64,000 bases of DNA from NCBI GenBank assembly GCA_964019165.1, contig OZ025271.1:16772459-16836458 (forward strand), in the 5' to 3' direction. Both the position numbers and the translations under genes were made by a program. Positions 1-11,153 of the stretch are shown here, piece by piece. Every line of letters begins with the position of its first letter. The stretch's first letter is position 1. The notes below the pieces were generated by a model. The model had not been told where the DNA came from. It did no database searches and was given only the letters and a program-made list of their open reading frames with translations. This DNA is from Mastigias papua (taxonomy: Eukaryota; Cnidaria; Scyphozoa; Rhizostomeae; Mastigiidae).

Positions 1-1700
1 ATTGACTTTTTTGCTTCAGGTGCTGTTTTGAATTAGCGTTTTCTGTTGGACGGAATTTGGTACAATTTCTGCGTAAAAAATTGTGCTAAACCAGCCTTGA
101 TGCTTTAGTATGGGAATATATAACCCAACCAGATAGAGTAATAGTTGCGTAGAAAAAAGTTCTAAAAAGTCTGAAGTTTGCCAAAATATTTAAGAAAAAG
201 GACGATCTGTCGGACGGAATAGATAGCATTGTAACTGATGGTAGAACACTTCGGTGATTAAAATTGCATTTAAAATGCTTGACTTAACAACTTCAACTCA
301 TAATATTATACAACAATAGAATACTTGCAACATCTTAAACACTTATTCCGAACGAAAAACATTGAATTTTGAATACAATCAAGCCTAAAGTCTGTAGATT
401 AAATCTTTTGGACGGAACTTTTGGATGGAAAAATGCAAAATTCAATGTTTTTCGCTTAATGTTTTTCAATGTCAATGTCTTTTTAAACAATTTCCTTAAA
501 ATTGTTAAATGCATGCTTCACATTGATTCTAGTGGAATACTTCGATAAGTTATCGAGAGGAACTGAATACCAAGCATACATAGCATGGTTTAATTTGGAT
601 TCAAGAGAAGGATCCCGCCCAGCAGAAAAATCAAATGCCACATTTTGAACCGAATGTCTACACAAAGCAGAAAAAATGTTTCATCTGTCCATAAGTAGGT
701 CCCATGTGGTGATTGTCGTAGCTCTAAAAATAGAAACGGTGTTTGTGTAACCTTTTTTTGCAAATGGGACACTCTATCCATTCTTCATACCTTTGAAACT
801 TCTCATTACAGTAGCGACATGTATTTTAGTTGGAGCCATTAAAAAGATTTCCAGAAGTACACCAATAAGTACATCAAAAAGACAAAATTTACTGTGAGTT
901 GTTGTGAAGGTATGCGTCTGACGTGTGTGGCTTTGAGAATCGCTAATTTCCCGCCAATTTTTCAAATTCTTCGGCCCCTGTGGAATCTGTTGGACGAAAT
1001 GGTCACTTTTGAAATAAAAATAATAAGACTTATCATTTGCAGCACGCAACTGCAAGCACACTTCTTTCCACGCTAGTCAGTGTTATTGATAACTGAGCAA
1101 TGATCTGTCTTAAAATGATCGGCTGTTTTTCTGAGAAAATAACTTTAATGGTCAAATTTCTGTTGGACGGAAAACTAATAAAATTTTAAAGAGAAATCAG
1201 TGCAATGTTCCTATTATACAATAGCAACGTACTTGGCTGTCTTTTTTGATCAAAGGGAATTCATAGTGGCTAAATAACATACAAAAGCCTGAAAAATATC
1301 AAACAGTCTTTCAGAAGTTATGAGCTTCTGTTTATTAGGCCTTTTCTATCATATAAATTTTGGAAACAAAATTGTTACTTGAATGTCTTAAAAAAACACA
1401 AAATAATAATTTTCCGAACTATGTCATCGGCATTTTTATAAAGTTTCATCTTTGTACTTTTCGGATTTTGCCTTTTTACTATTACTAAATCACCTTTTTA
1501 TGCAGCTTATATGCTACCCTAATTCAAAACATCACCCACATAGCACTATAAGGTCAATACACTACCATCCTAACTGCAATATTTTCGCATACTTAGGGGT
1601 GATAAATTCTTATCCGTAGGTAATGCCCTGCATGTAGATTGGTGAAAACAAGCGAGTTTAAGCGGCTCGGCAATGCGGACTGGCGCAGCTTCATCCGTTC
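1..1700. repeat. Gene-free stretch with a recurring GTTGGACGGAA motif
   Basis: I see no convincing gene here. A short motif, TCTGTTGGACGGAA or close variants, recurs at about 42-55, 206-219, 405-417, 986-999 and 1159-1172, with a weaker copy at about 421-430. All copies are on the same strand in otherwise dissimilar AT-rich sequence. This looks like the remains of a transposon with internal short repeats or a decayed tandem repeat. The family was not recognised. Confidence 0.45.
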
Positions 1701-1819
1701 TGTCACTTACTGGGTAGATGTTAGACGTAAAATTAAGAGCAATCTTTAGGAAGCTATACCTTAAAGAGTCAATCCAATTGAGAGCCATGCTACATTCTTT
1801 ACTGAATAAGCTTTTTGCT

Positions 1820-2285
1820 GTTTACTTGAAATTGTCCTGGACTGGAAATGTTTCATCAAAATTTGACAACGAAATTGATAAAGCCATTACATCTTGTTTT
1901 TATGCTGTGAAGCCCCGTGCGGTTTATAATACTAGGGTCATGCTACCATCTGCTAAAAAGGATATCGTTCCTACCACCCAAAAAAGTTGTGTAGTTTACG
2001 AATTTTCGTGCCGATGTGAAGCTCGGTACGTAGGGCGCACTACGCAGAGGCTAGCAGATAGAATAAAACAACATGTACCCACGAGCATCAGGACGAAAAA
2101 CACTACAACAAGAGAACAGCCACCTCGTATGTGTAAAAACTCTAATTCTAAAATGAAAAGTGATTCGGCCATAGGACAACATCTTATTACAAATCCAGAA
2201 TGCGCCAAAACATATACATACGATATTTTTCGGATCATTGGGCAAGCAAGATCGTCCTTTCATTTAGGTGTTTTGGAATCCGTAT
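1820..2285 (+). pseudogene. Penelope-like retroelement fragment, GIY-YIG endonuclease region
   Basis: The frame reads a segment typical of the C-terminal part of Penelope-like elements: a linker resembling LSWTGNVSSKF, then VYEFSCRCEARYVGRT, where the tyrosine, paired cysteines and YVGRT form the GIY-YIG nuclease core, followed by RLADRIKQH and a later SAIGQHL segment. The nuclease nicks the target DNA for priming in intact elements. The reverse transcriptase half is missing upstream, and the frame loses family resemblance after the LES motif near 2280. This is therefore an internal fragment truncated at both ends. The reading frame is open for 219 codons, but residues before about 1820 and after about 2285 do not look like the family. 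Confidence 0.75.
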
Positions 2286-2385
2286 CTGGCTATATATTTC
2301 GGTTCACCTTTCGGTCGTTATCCGGCATTTCATACTCTGACGAGTGTCGGAAGAAAAAAGCTTTCAATAAACTTTAACCTGGTAA

Positions 2386-5300
2386 TATCAGTCTTTAGAC
2401 GGTTTGTTTACTACTAGTTGAAATTCCCAAGCAGAATGGTAGTAGAAAAAGTCGAAGTAGGATACGTGTCAATGGTATTTAACTTGTACTGCACTGTTAT
2501 AACTGGAAAATTGTTAGGGAGAGCAATAGAGAGTCGTTATTAAATAATATCTTGACACCAACGGTACTGGGAACACCATGGTGCAGTTTCTATCGAGCTA
2601 TGTGACCCAAACAGCAACAGACACTAAACTTCATTTTGTGTTCGTGTCTACACACTTTTATAAAAATATAATCCATAAGAATATTGAGACTCAACATCGC
2701 TGACAGTTAAGAATAGTTTAAGAAAAAATAATGCAACCCTCAAGCATCAAGAAGACTTAGGTTGTTTATTTATTTGAGTTTTTTGGAGAATAGAAAGGTG
2801 TCAGTGTGATGTGTGATTTTCCGGTCAGGGAGTCATTACTTTATGATACAACACTGTAATTCTAAGGAGAGTATCCGCACACTTTTTTATTATAATAGTG
2901 TAATCTATATGAATGATAGTGCCCAAAATCGATGAGAATATTAGATTACGTTAAGAATAATGTAGGCTGAAAATCGGAAAACTTAAAGAATATCAAAGCT
3001 TAGCAAAAATTCAGTATTATTATAAAAATTGTGTATAGGATTTGTCGTTCGTAGTATGCCAGCATAACATTGATGTTGCACAGCAATACTTTTCGGTTCT
3101 ATATATCACCGTAAAAGCTCTCAAACTTCACATTACTAGGTATTGTCTATTTTTATCAGATGCATCTTATGGATATAGATCAAATATGTTTATTGTTACT
3201 GTATTAAGATTATTTGAGCAAATATATGTTAAATATGGTGTTTTAGGTCAAAATGATCATTTTTAGCTATGTCACCCTAAAAGCCCCAAAAGTTTACATT
3301 GTTAAGTAATTTTTATTTACATCACATGCAGCATACCAAAATGGATTAAATAAGTTCATAATCACTTTATTAAGATCATTCTGAACAAAATTATGGTAAT
3401 TTCAGTTTTACCAGATGCACCATACCAGAATGGATCAAATAAGTTCATAATCACTTTATTGAGGCCATTTTGAGCAAAAGTGTGTTTGATATTGTGTTTT
3501 AGGCCAAAGGTACCATATATGGCAATATCACCCTAAAAACCCCCAAAACTCACATTTTTAGATAATTTCTATTTTTATCCGATGCATCTCACACACATGC
3601 ACAAAATATAGTCATAATCATTTTATAAACATGATTTTGAGTGAGGATATAGTTAAAAATGTATTTTGGCCACATTGCCCATATTTGGTACTAAGTCCCC
3701 ATCAACCCCTAAAATGAAAGATCTTCAGCTATAGTCACTTTCATCAAATTCCCTAGATAATTCTGATTCAAATGAGCCCCAACCATTATCCTGAGATGAA
3801 CTAGAGTATTGTAATGGACTTTTCCCAAATTTCTGCTCTCTGATCACACTTTGCGTCATGCCAACATAGCAGCCACAGCACTAAAGCGAGGTTTTCATTC
3901 TCCCAAGTTCTTGTGGCTACCTCCATTCTCTAGCTTTGCATCATGATCTCCTTTGACGTCAGACATTTGCAAACATTCTGGGTACTTTTTACCTTTGATC
4001 TCATAAGTGCTCGCAGCTATAATTTATTAAAACAACTTTTGACATTCGCCACGAATCCTATTGGCTCCTGAAAATAGTCAAGTTGGGAGATTACCCTGGG
4101 GGGAGGGGAATGCATCGAAGTGTTAAATGAAAACGAGGTGGTTGTATGAAGCACGTATTTCGATAGATGCAATAGGAAAGATGATTAGAATTGCGAAGAA
4201 TACTTCTGAGCTTTAACTAACAGTTGCAACAACCTAAAAGTTCAAAGGAGATATTAAAGATATCTAAGCATTAAAATGTTTCAATAGATCTTTTAAGAGT
4301 TTTCAGAAGGGTCTAAATTCTGACATTCGCCTGTGCGAATGTCTAGACCAGCAACCTGTTGACTGCAGAACAGTTTTTTCCTTGACAAGATTTGCAGGTA
4401 GTGCCTCAGGCTCATCTTTGGTAGAGAGATTAAAATGTTGAGGTGCAATTTGCCCATGCTCTGCTCCGCAACACGTAATTGTTTCAATCTTTTCACACAT
4501 GTGGTACTTGCTGAAATGCTGCATCAAGCGAAGTTTGCAAAAAAGAAGCATACAGCTCTGTTTTACCCTGATGGAGTAAAATACACTTAGATTACACTTC
4601 AACTGAACTTTCATTTTGAATTTCGGCAAAGTATGATACAACAATTCTTGAATAATATTCCAAGAAAAGTCCCTCTCCCTGATCCCTGGAGAAGTTGATA
4701 TTCCCTTGGTCCTTTTTAATTTTGGCCATGATCCCTTTTTCCCTGGAGATATCTTGTATGTTCTTCTGTTCCCTGGAACCCCTAAACGACCCTCAAGGTG
4801 TGTACTAAAGATAAGTACTCAATATGTACTCCAGCCGGACATGGTTTGAATGTACTATGGAACACTCCTTTTTAGCTTTTGAAAAAACCTACTATTACGA
4901 GATGAGATAATGATTCATATTGATTTGACAGACACCATGGAAATCAGTGACTTACTATCGCTGTTGAGATGCTGTGCACTATTGCTAGAAGTTAATTACT
5001 GCTAGTTTTGTTCCTGTTTTTCAAGTCGTGTCATGTTCAGCTAAGCAGCGTATGTTTCTCTGGCCTATCTTGTATTATAATACCTACAACAAAGGGAGTG
5101 CTATTTTACGATATATTTCATGATCAGCATATCGTATCATAAAATCGTTCATACTTATTAACGACAATTCAGTTGATCTTTCATAACAGACCAGCGGATA
5201 CGTCCATCAATTTCAATGGACTTTATTTGTTTGATACATTTTCAGAGTACGTGAAAAGTCTGTTGGTACTACAGACCTTCACTACAGCACGAAAATGCAT

Positions 5301-5436
5301 CACCATGTTTTAGGCATACTGAAAAGCTTTTCCAGAGTAGTCTGCCTAATTAATTTAGATCAAAGTAGAATGAATAGGTTGACTACACGTCACCGTAGAG
5401 TAACAGCAACTGATTTCACAGTAGTTACATTTTCAG
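2386..5436. other. Gene-free stretch with diverged tandem repeats
   Basis: No gene is supported. At 3100-3720 a sequence block beginning CACCNTAAAAGC and including a GATGCATC motif and a TTCATAATCACTTTAT motif recurs about three times (near 3108, 3271 and 3528), as a diverged tandem repeat with a period of roughly 165 bp plus a partial copy. At 4660-4800 the phrase TCCCTGGA recurs three times in a pyrimidine-rich tract. The rest is unremarkable AT-rich DNA. Confidence 0.4.
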
Positions 5437-5952
5437 GCTCCAAATGCAACATGGAGTTACACAAGGAGAAAGAAAACTATCTAAAAATATCCGAAATTGT
5501 GTTGGAAATAGTTCCGAAATATTTGAGGATCCTATTCAAAGAACTCTGGGATAGAAAGTATCCTGAGATGATGTGGCAAAGTAGCGAAGCAAGTGGGGAA
5601 TTTCTTGGCAAAGAACTAGGAGATAAATTTTTTGAAGACAAGAAGAATAAAGACTGTGCTTCATTAATATTGAAAGGAAATGAGCAGGATTGGGATACAA
5701 CAATGTTGGCAAGGGTTATGCTAGATAATAAACTCGATCTGATACAAAATGATTCCAAAGTACGTCAAAGGGTTGAGAATTTGAAAAAAATACGAAATGA
5801 TTCATTTCGACGCCTATCGAAGGTATCATATCCATCTGACAGGTGTGCTGATGTTATAGGAGCGATCAAGACTGAAGTAAAGAGTCTATTTGGAGAGGAT
5901 GCTGAAAAAGAGATTCATCGTGCTGAAAATTTAGAAGATGTAAATTTGAAAG
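5437..5952 (+). CDS. HEPN-domain exon 1 (DZIP3-like HEPN), NLR-type gene
   Basis: The exon encodes an all-helical domain that I assign to the DZIP3-like HEPN family, common at the N-terminus of invertebrate NACHT proteins. Seen: an N-terminal KENYLKISEIVLEIVPKYL helix, a mid-domain GNEQDWDTTMLA segment, then LKKIRNDSF and a C-terminal VKSLFGEDAEKEI helix. The acceptor is TTTTCAG at 5436 and the donor is AAAG/GTAAAG at 5952. Both ends are phase 1. An ATG at 5451 could start a protein here, but the open frame also runs back through the acceptor. The HEPN catalytic motif R-x5-H reads RNDSFRR, so the histidine is replaced by arginine. It is closely similar at DNA level to the exon at 10172, implying duplication. 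I infer that it is the first of three HEPN exons of one gene. Confidence 0.7.
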
Positions 5953-6370
5953 GTAAAGTATTAATATGCCCAGGTTATACGGCGCATTTCAAATTTTTCA
6001 AACTCAATTACTATATTCGGTACTTGTAAATACGGCGTTTGACTTTCTTAAATATGAATGTTGTATTGCAGTCAATTTCGTGTGCTTAAACATGACAGAT
6101 TATGAGTCGATCATATCTTTGTGTCAAATGTCATATTTAACATGTGTCGAATGAAATTGATGAATTGTTTTATTAATTTTCCTTGAATATAGCTATAGAG
6201 CAATGGGACCAAAACTGCGCCAATGTGTCAAACAGAACTTCACCAGCTGCTACAACAAGCTAGAATAATCTTCAAATAATATCTTCTTCCGGCAGTAGTA
6301 ACTGAAATGAGTTTTCTCAAAAGCTCTTGGCCCCTATGTTTTGGTGCGAAAGCTCTTCTAAATTACAGAA

Positions 6371-6489
6371 CTCTTCTCTTTCTCTTTCTCTCTTTCTCTT
6401 TCTCTTTCTCTTTCTCTTTCTCTTTCTCTTTCTCTTTCTCTTTCTCTTTCTCTTTCTCTTTCTCTTCTCTTCTCTTCTCTTCTCTTCTC
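6371..6489. repeat. Hexanucleotide microsatellite (TTTCTC)n
   Basis: About 120 bp of uninterrupted polypyrimidine, mostly TTTCTC units that shift to TTCTC at the right end. Long apparent reading frames here (Ser/Phe-rich on +, Lys/Arg-rich on -) are artefacts of the repeat. Confidence 0.95.
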
Positions 6490-6726
6490 TTGCTACTTGT
6501 TGATAGAAAACTAGAGTAGATACGCATCCCAAATGCAGAGAGGTTGAGATAGGATGGGTGGTTGCAAATGTCTTAAAAACTTAATAAGCAGTAGAGAGTT
6601 GGAGAAAGCAAGTGAGTGGAAAATCTCTCCGATTATAATGACAGCTATGGATGGGTTTTACAAGTCGTTTGAACGGTAAGCAAACAGAAGAACATGGCTG
6701 TCTGGTGTTCATCATCATCACCATCA

Positions 6727-7055
6727 TTAATGCATTGTTCGAGTTCGAACTGTCGTGGCCCATTGAACAAAGCTCCTCCAGTTTCCTCTTTCCTGCGCTT
6801 TTCTCTCAATCTCAATCAATGAGTGTCCGCATGCCTCCTTAATATTGTCACAGAACCTGGTTCTTGGTCTTCCACGTGATCTTTTACCATATACTGATCC
6901 AATCAGTAGTATTTTCTCAAGAGAGTTGGATTTTCTCAACTGATGTCCGACAAACGATAATTTCCTTTCATCCAAGACAGTAGTAAGACGCTTCCTGCAG
7001 TTTACTCTTCTGATAACTTCCTCATTGGTCTTCTTCTCCTTCCAACTGAAATTAC
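6727..7055 (-). pseudogene. 3' tail of a non-LTR retrotransposon polyprotein
   Basis: On the minus strand the frame reads SWKEKKTNEEVIRRVN, then LSFVGHQLRKSN, GKRSRGRPRTRF and a RKAQERGNWRSFV ending. This order (ISW..K.NEEV, L.F.GH..R, GKR.RGRPR, RKAQ.R..W) is the familiar C-terminus of jockey/RTE-like reverse transcriptase polyproteins in animals. The reverse transcriptase core is absent upstream, so this is a 5'-truncated copy, the usual outcome of incomplete target-primed reverse transcription. The clade cannot be fixed from this piece. Confidence 0.75.
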
Positions 7056-7374
7056 AGTTTCAAAAATAATAAACGAGGTGCCTGGAATAAAAACTTCCTT
7101 GGTGGAAGGTTTTTAGAAACGCAATAGGCAAGGGTGGGTACGTTGACCAAAGATGAAAAAATCCCGAGGAGCTATGAAGGTTTCCAAGGTCGCTCTATCG
7201 TCCATACGAAGAAAGAGGTAGCAGAAAAAAGGGGAGTAAGGAATTTGTAGGCAAAATAAGAAGAAGAAAAGAGGGGAAGAATGAAGAAAAAAGACACCAT
7301 AGATCTTTCCATCGTAGAACATAAATTATGAGGTTCTTACTTTTAGGTAGATGTCACTTTGAATTAAAACTCAA

Positions 7375-8126
7375 ACTTGAAAAAAGTATAAATAAGTCAT
7401 ATAATGAAAATATGACGAGCTTTTTGAGTCATAGTAATATGTACTTTTTGGATGTTTGATCAAATGTTTGGTCACGGAGTGCAAACATGAATAAATTTGC
7501 TGAAAACTCTTCTTATGGACTAAAAAAACAATGGGCATTGTTGTTGTTTACTTGGTTTTGAGTAGGCTGCTTTATGCCTAGTTTTTTCAGCTAACTCAGG
7601 CCTACTGTGCACTTCGCATCCACGCATGGGACTCCTACTTTAATGTTCTTTCCGGAACGGCTTAGCGGATGAGACCAAACGATGTCAGTCGTTAATCAGA
7701 TGCCGTTAAGTATTGTTGAATAAAAGTCACTGTTAAGTCAAAATCATTGCCGTAGTCCTTGTCGTGGTTACCGTAGTTGTTTGCAGTTGTTGCCTGAGTT
7801 GCTTGTCATTGTCGCAAGTGGACAAGTACTTGGGCAAAAGATATAGCTTTCACTCACCCGCTAAGCCCTCCGGAAAGAACATTAAACTAGGAGTCCCATG
7901 CGTGGATGCGATGTCCCCCCCAGACCCCCATTTTTCCTCAGAAAGTCTATGATAACCACTACCTTGGCAAATACTTATGTATAACATGTAATGCTCCCCC
8001 CAAAGGGTTCTAACTTGACTTCTACATCTGTGCCCCCCCCAATCCGGTTCAGCTGTCTACGGGCCTGCTATGACTCATAAAACTCTTCATATTTTCATTA
8101 TATGACTTATTTATACTTTTTCAAGT
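7375..8126. mobile_element. Foldback-type element with two nested pairs of inverted arms
   Basis: The outer arms are 7375-7433 and 8069-8126: AGTATAAATAAGTCATATAA on the left reappears reverse-complemented on the right. The inner arms are 7612-7673 and 7851-7913, sharing CATCCACGCATGGGACTCCT and TTCTTTCCGGA. The spacers between outer and inner arms do not match, so one side has had insertions. There is no coding capacity. It was probably a non-autonomous DNA element or foldback transposon. Confidence 0.6.
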
Positions 8127-8251
8127 TCTAAGCCTGTAATTTCGACTTTAAGACAACGTCTGTTAGGCAATTTTCTGTGCTTCAGTACAACATTCAGTAG
8201 ACAGCGCAAGGGTGTGTTCTATAATCTGTAAGTTTGTATTAGCCTCATACA

Positions 8252-8548
8252 CAGGGGCGTCCCGAAGTAGGGGGTGTGGGGGTGTCACACTTTGTTGCAG
8301 AAGCCGTCGGTAATTTTATGCCTTGTCAGTAATTTTATGCCTTGTCAGTAATTTTATGCCTTGTCGGTAATTATTTTCCTTGTTGGTAAAAGTTTACACA
8401 ACGATAATAGTGTGTAGATATTTCGGCGAAGACTTAAACTAAATCTGCCTTTTGCACATTTTGATTAACTATCTTCTATCAACTCCGTCAGTAAATTTCT
8501 CTTCCTCCCCCCCCCCCCCCCACTAAAAAACTCTTGGGCATGCCACTG
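8252..8548. mobile_element. hAT-like MITE with 8-bp target duplication
   Basis: The left end reads CAGGGGCGTCCCGAAG and the right end, read inward, CAGTGGCATGCCCAAGAG. Both match the CAGxGGCGT-type termini of hAT-superfamily MITEs. The direct repeat CTCATACA flanks it at 8244-8251 and 8549-8556, the 8-bp duplication typical of hAT. Inside is a short minisatellite at about 8306-8393 (3-4 copies of GTCAGTAATTTTATGCCTT) and a C-homopolymer near the right end. There is no open frame of note. Confidence 0.75.
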
Positions 8549-10171
8549 CTCATACACGATATCAGAAGAGGACACCAAATTGGAAGATATTTTAAGGTTT
8601 AAAGAGTACTTCCCGCACGAGCATTTGATATGAGAACTTTCACTTTTGGACGAAAACATTTACTGTCATTTCCAATCTGAAGTTTTATCCGAAATAGCAA
8701 CAGAAGGAATATAATATAGAAACGCAAAGGCAGTATTTTCGTCATGTTTTATAACGAAATTTTCTTGTTACGTATAGCATAAGATAATAATGGTCATCGC
8801 AGAGGTATAAGTCTCTAATAGCTTGTTAGTTTTTGATAAGCATTTTCTTCCGGATTTCTTAGTTATATTTTGTCCAGACTATTCAGGCAGCTCTTCACAC
8901 GATATGTTGAATGAACTACAAGTTTTTACATAGCAAGATTTTTACATAGCGAGATTTTGATACTATTTTAATTGAAGCTTCCCGTGTTGACCTACGTTTA
9001 GCCATTCTGCTTGATTGACAGCAATTGGCCGCTGCGCAATACTACCTACAGAACCGCAAGTTAGCATATATCCTTTCCCCTAAACCCATCTTTCCGTATG
9101 GGCCATTGCTGAAATAGTATCAGAAGGAATATGAAACAGAAACACGATGCAGTATTTCCGTTGGTTTCACAAAGAAATCTTGTTGTTCTTACGATATACC
9201 GTAAATCCACGAATTTACTTCTCTGGAACCCCTCTGAATAAAAATCCATCCAAGATGATGAAGAAGACCTTGATAATGACTAATGCTTAAATTTAGAATG
9301 TTGTCTTAATCGTGCAGAGAAAAGAAGTTTTGGCATGAGCTATTTCTGCAGTATCCATTAAAAAACACAAACGTTTTCTTCTGTGTATGCCAATTAATTT
9401 AATAAGTCCCCCTTGAATGATAGTATAAGTCCCTACCAAAAATTATCAAAAATGAATGATCTCCCCGGGGGACGGATCGGAGGATTTACGATAGTGGTGA
9501 TATTCGAAGTATGATAAACTCCCTTAACGATCTGATGGCAGATGAAATCATATCTGTGTGAGAAACTTCAATAGATCTCTTAGGGAGCGGTCATTATTTA
9601 TGGCCGGGGTGGGGGCTGAAGAGAAAGTATTCTATGCCATAAAAAATGTTGCCCTACCATTTGCCCAAGTCAGACTTCTACTCCGCCAGAGGAAAACTAT
9701 TAAACAAAGCTGCATGATGATGCAGTAAATATTATCTACTGAAGAAGAACTGCCCTTTTTCTTCTAATAAATATGTTTTTCTTCGTTCATTCAAAGCTGG
9801 AGAGCCAGTAATTTGCAACATGCCAGGAACTCTTCTCCATCCTGCTTACTTACATATCTTCAAACTCTGGCGCTCAGCTGTTCACTTATCTCTTAGTGAA
9901 ACACATTTGCTTATATTTGACATTCTAGGCTTAATATTCATGCATAAATGCTTTTACCCTACCCCAGAATTATGATAGAGCCCATACACAACTGACTTGG
10001 TCCTATTCTCTTTGGTGAGAAAAGTTTCTCGGGAGGGTTGAGCCCTATGAAGCATTACCTACAAGGGCTCGAGCCTCCAAGCCCTACCCTCGTAGTTGGC
10101 TTCTATGTATATAAAATGGAACTGACGAGTTCACAGTATCCACAACTGACTTCATGATGGTTACTTTTTAG

Positions 10172-10741
10172 GTTTTGTATACAAAATGAATTTATCCAAG
10201 GAGAAGGAAAACTATATAAAAATGTCCGAGATTGTGTTGGAAATTATTCCGAAATACTTGAGGATCCTATTCAAAGAACACTGGGATAAAAAGTACCCTG
10301 AGATGAAATGGCAAAGTGACAATGCAAGTGGGAAACTTCTTGGCAGAGAACTAGGAGATAAATTTTTGAATAACCGAATGAATAAAGATTATGCTCCTAA
10401 GTTATTGGCAGGAAATGAGCAGAAATGGGATACAACAATACTGGCAAAGGTTATGCTAGAGCATAAACTCAATCTGTTCCCAGAAGAGTGCAAATTTCGT
10501 AAAGGAGTTGAAAAATTGAAAAAAAGACGAAATGAATCTTTTGGCCATCTACCAAAGGCTTCATGTCAAGATCAAGAATTTGCAAAGTTTATAGAAGAGG
10601 TCAAGGCTGAGGTAAAAGGTCTATTTGGAGAGGATGCTGTAAGTGAGATTGACCAGATTGCAAATTTAGCAAAAGTCGATCCTAAGGAACATCCAGTCAA
10701 AGTCAATCCTAATGAAGAAGTTAGTCAACAGGATGTGGAAG
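10172..10741 (+). CDS. HEPN-domain exon 2 (DZIP3-like HEPN), NLR-type gene
   Basis: A second, close copy of the HEPN exon. It reads KENYIKMSEIVLEIIPKYL, then GNEQKWDTTILAKVMLEHKL, then LKKRRNESFGHLPKAS and VKAEVKGLFGEDAVSEIDQI. The HEPN motif R-x5-H (RNESFGH) is intact, so this copy could be an active RNase or a competent dimerisation domain. HEPN domains are established as RNA-cleaving or structural modules in immunity and stress proteins. The acceptor is TTTTTAG at 10171 and the donor GAAG/GTAAGG at 10741. Both boundaries are phase 1. After the HEPN core it has a longer hydrophilic tail (KVDPKEHPVKVNPNEEV). It lies 4.2 kb after exon 1, and a retrotransposon follows it. Confidence 0.75.
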
Positions 10742-11153
10742 GTAAGGTTTATAAGTGATTTCGTAGTTTTCTTCGAATTTCCAGAGTAGCTAAAGTAGTT
10801 TTTTATTGAATATCTAAGGGTATGTGCGAATGGAAGTTGTTACTATCGAGTTTTTTATCGGTTTTATTGACTATTGGTGGGTATAAGCGAATGAAAGTTG
10901 TTGTTATCGCCCCTTTGCAAATATTGAGAGACATAATTAAGTGAGAATGGCTACAGGAATTGGATACAGGATTCATACTTATTTAGAAACAGAGGAAACT
11001 AATTGTAAAGAGACTAACGTTGTAGTAATTTACGTAACTTCCGCTGACGTTGTACCATCTGAATTTAGTCACGATATCAGAATTTAAAGCAACTTTTGGG
11101 ATCATGTAAAATCACAGCTAGTTTCTAGTACTTCATCTTCTCCATCTTCCAGT

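Larger units (their letters stand above)
5953..10171. other. Intron or intergenic sequence rich in mobile-element relics
   Basis: Probably an intron between HEPN exons 1 and 2. It contains a hexanucleotide microsatellite, a non-LTR tail relic on the minus strand, a foldback element and a hAT-like MITE (each listed separately). A pair of diverged direct repeats of about 90 bp lies at 8695-8785 and 9107-9200, both built around AGAAGGAATAT and GCAGTATTTYCGT. No further gene is seen. Confidence 0.45.

Noticed and set aside
1718..1819. N-terminal part of the frame leading into the Penelope-like fragment
   Set aside because: It is open by chance. These residues do not match the element family, so the recognisable part starts near 1820.
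5295..5436. Coding sequence upstream of the first HEPN exon (MHHHVLGILK...)
   Set aside because: It lies before a good splice acceptor at 5436, is low in family resemblance, and is better read as intron or 5' untranslated sequence.
6307..6532. Ser/Phe-rich and Lys/Arg-rich frames on opposite strands
   Set aside because: Both are translations of the TTTCTC microsatellite.
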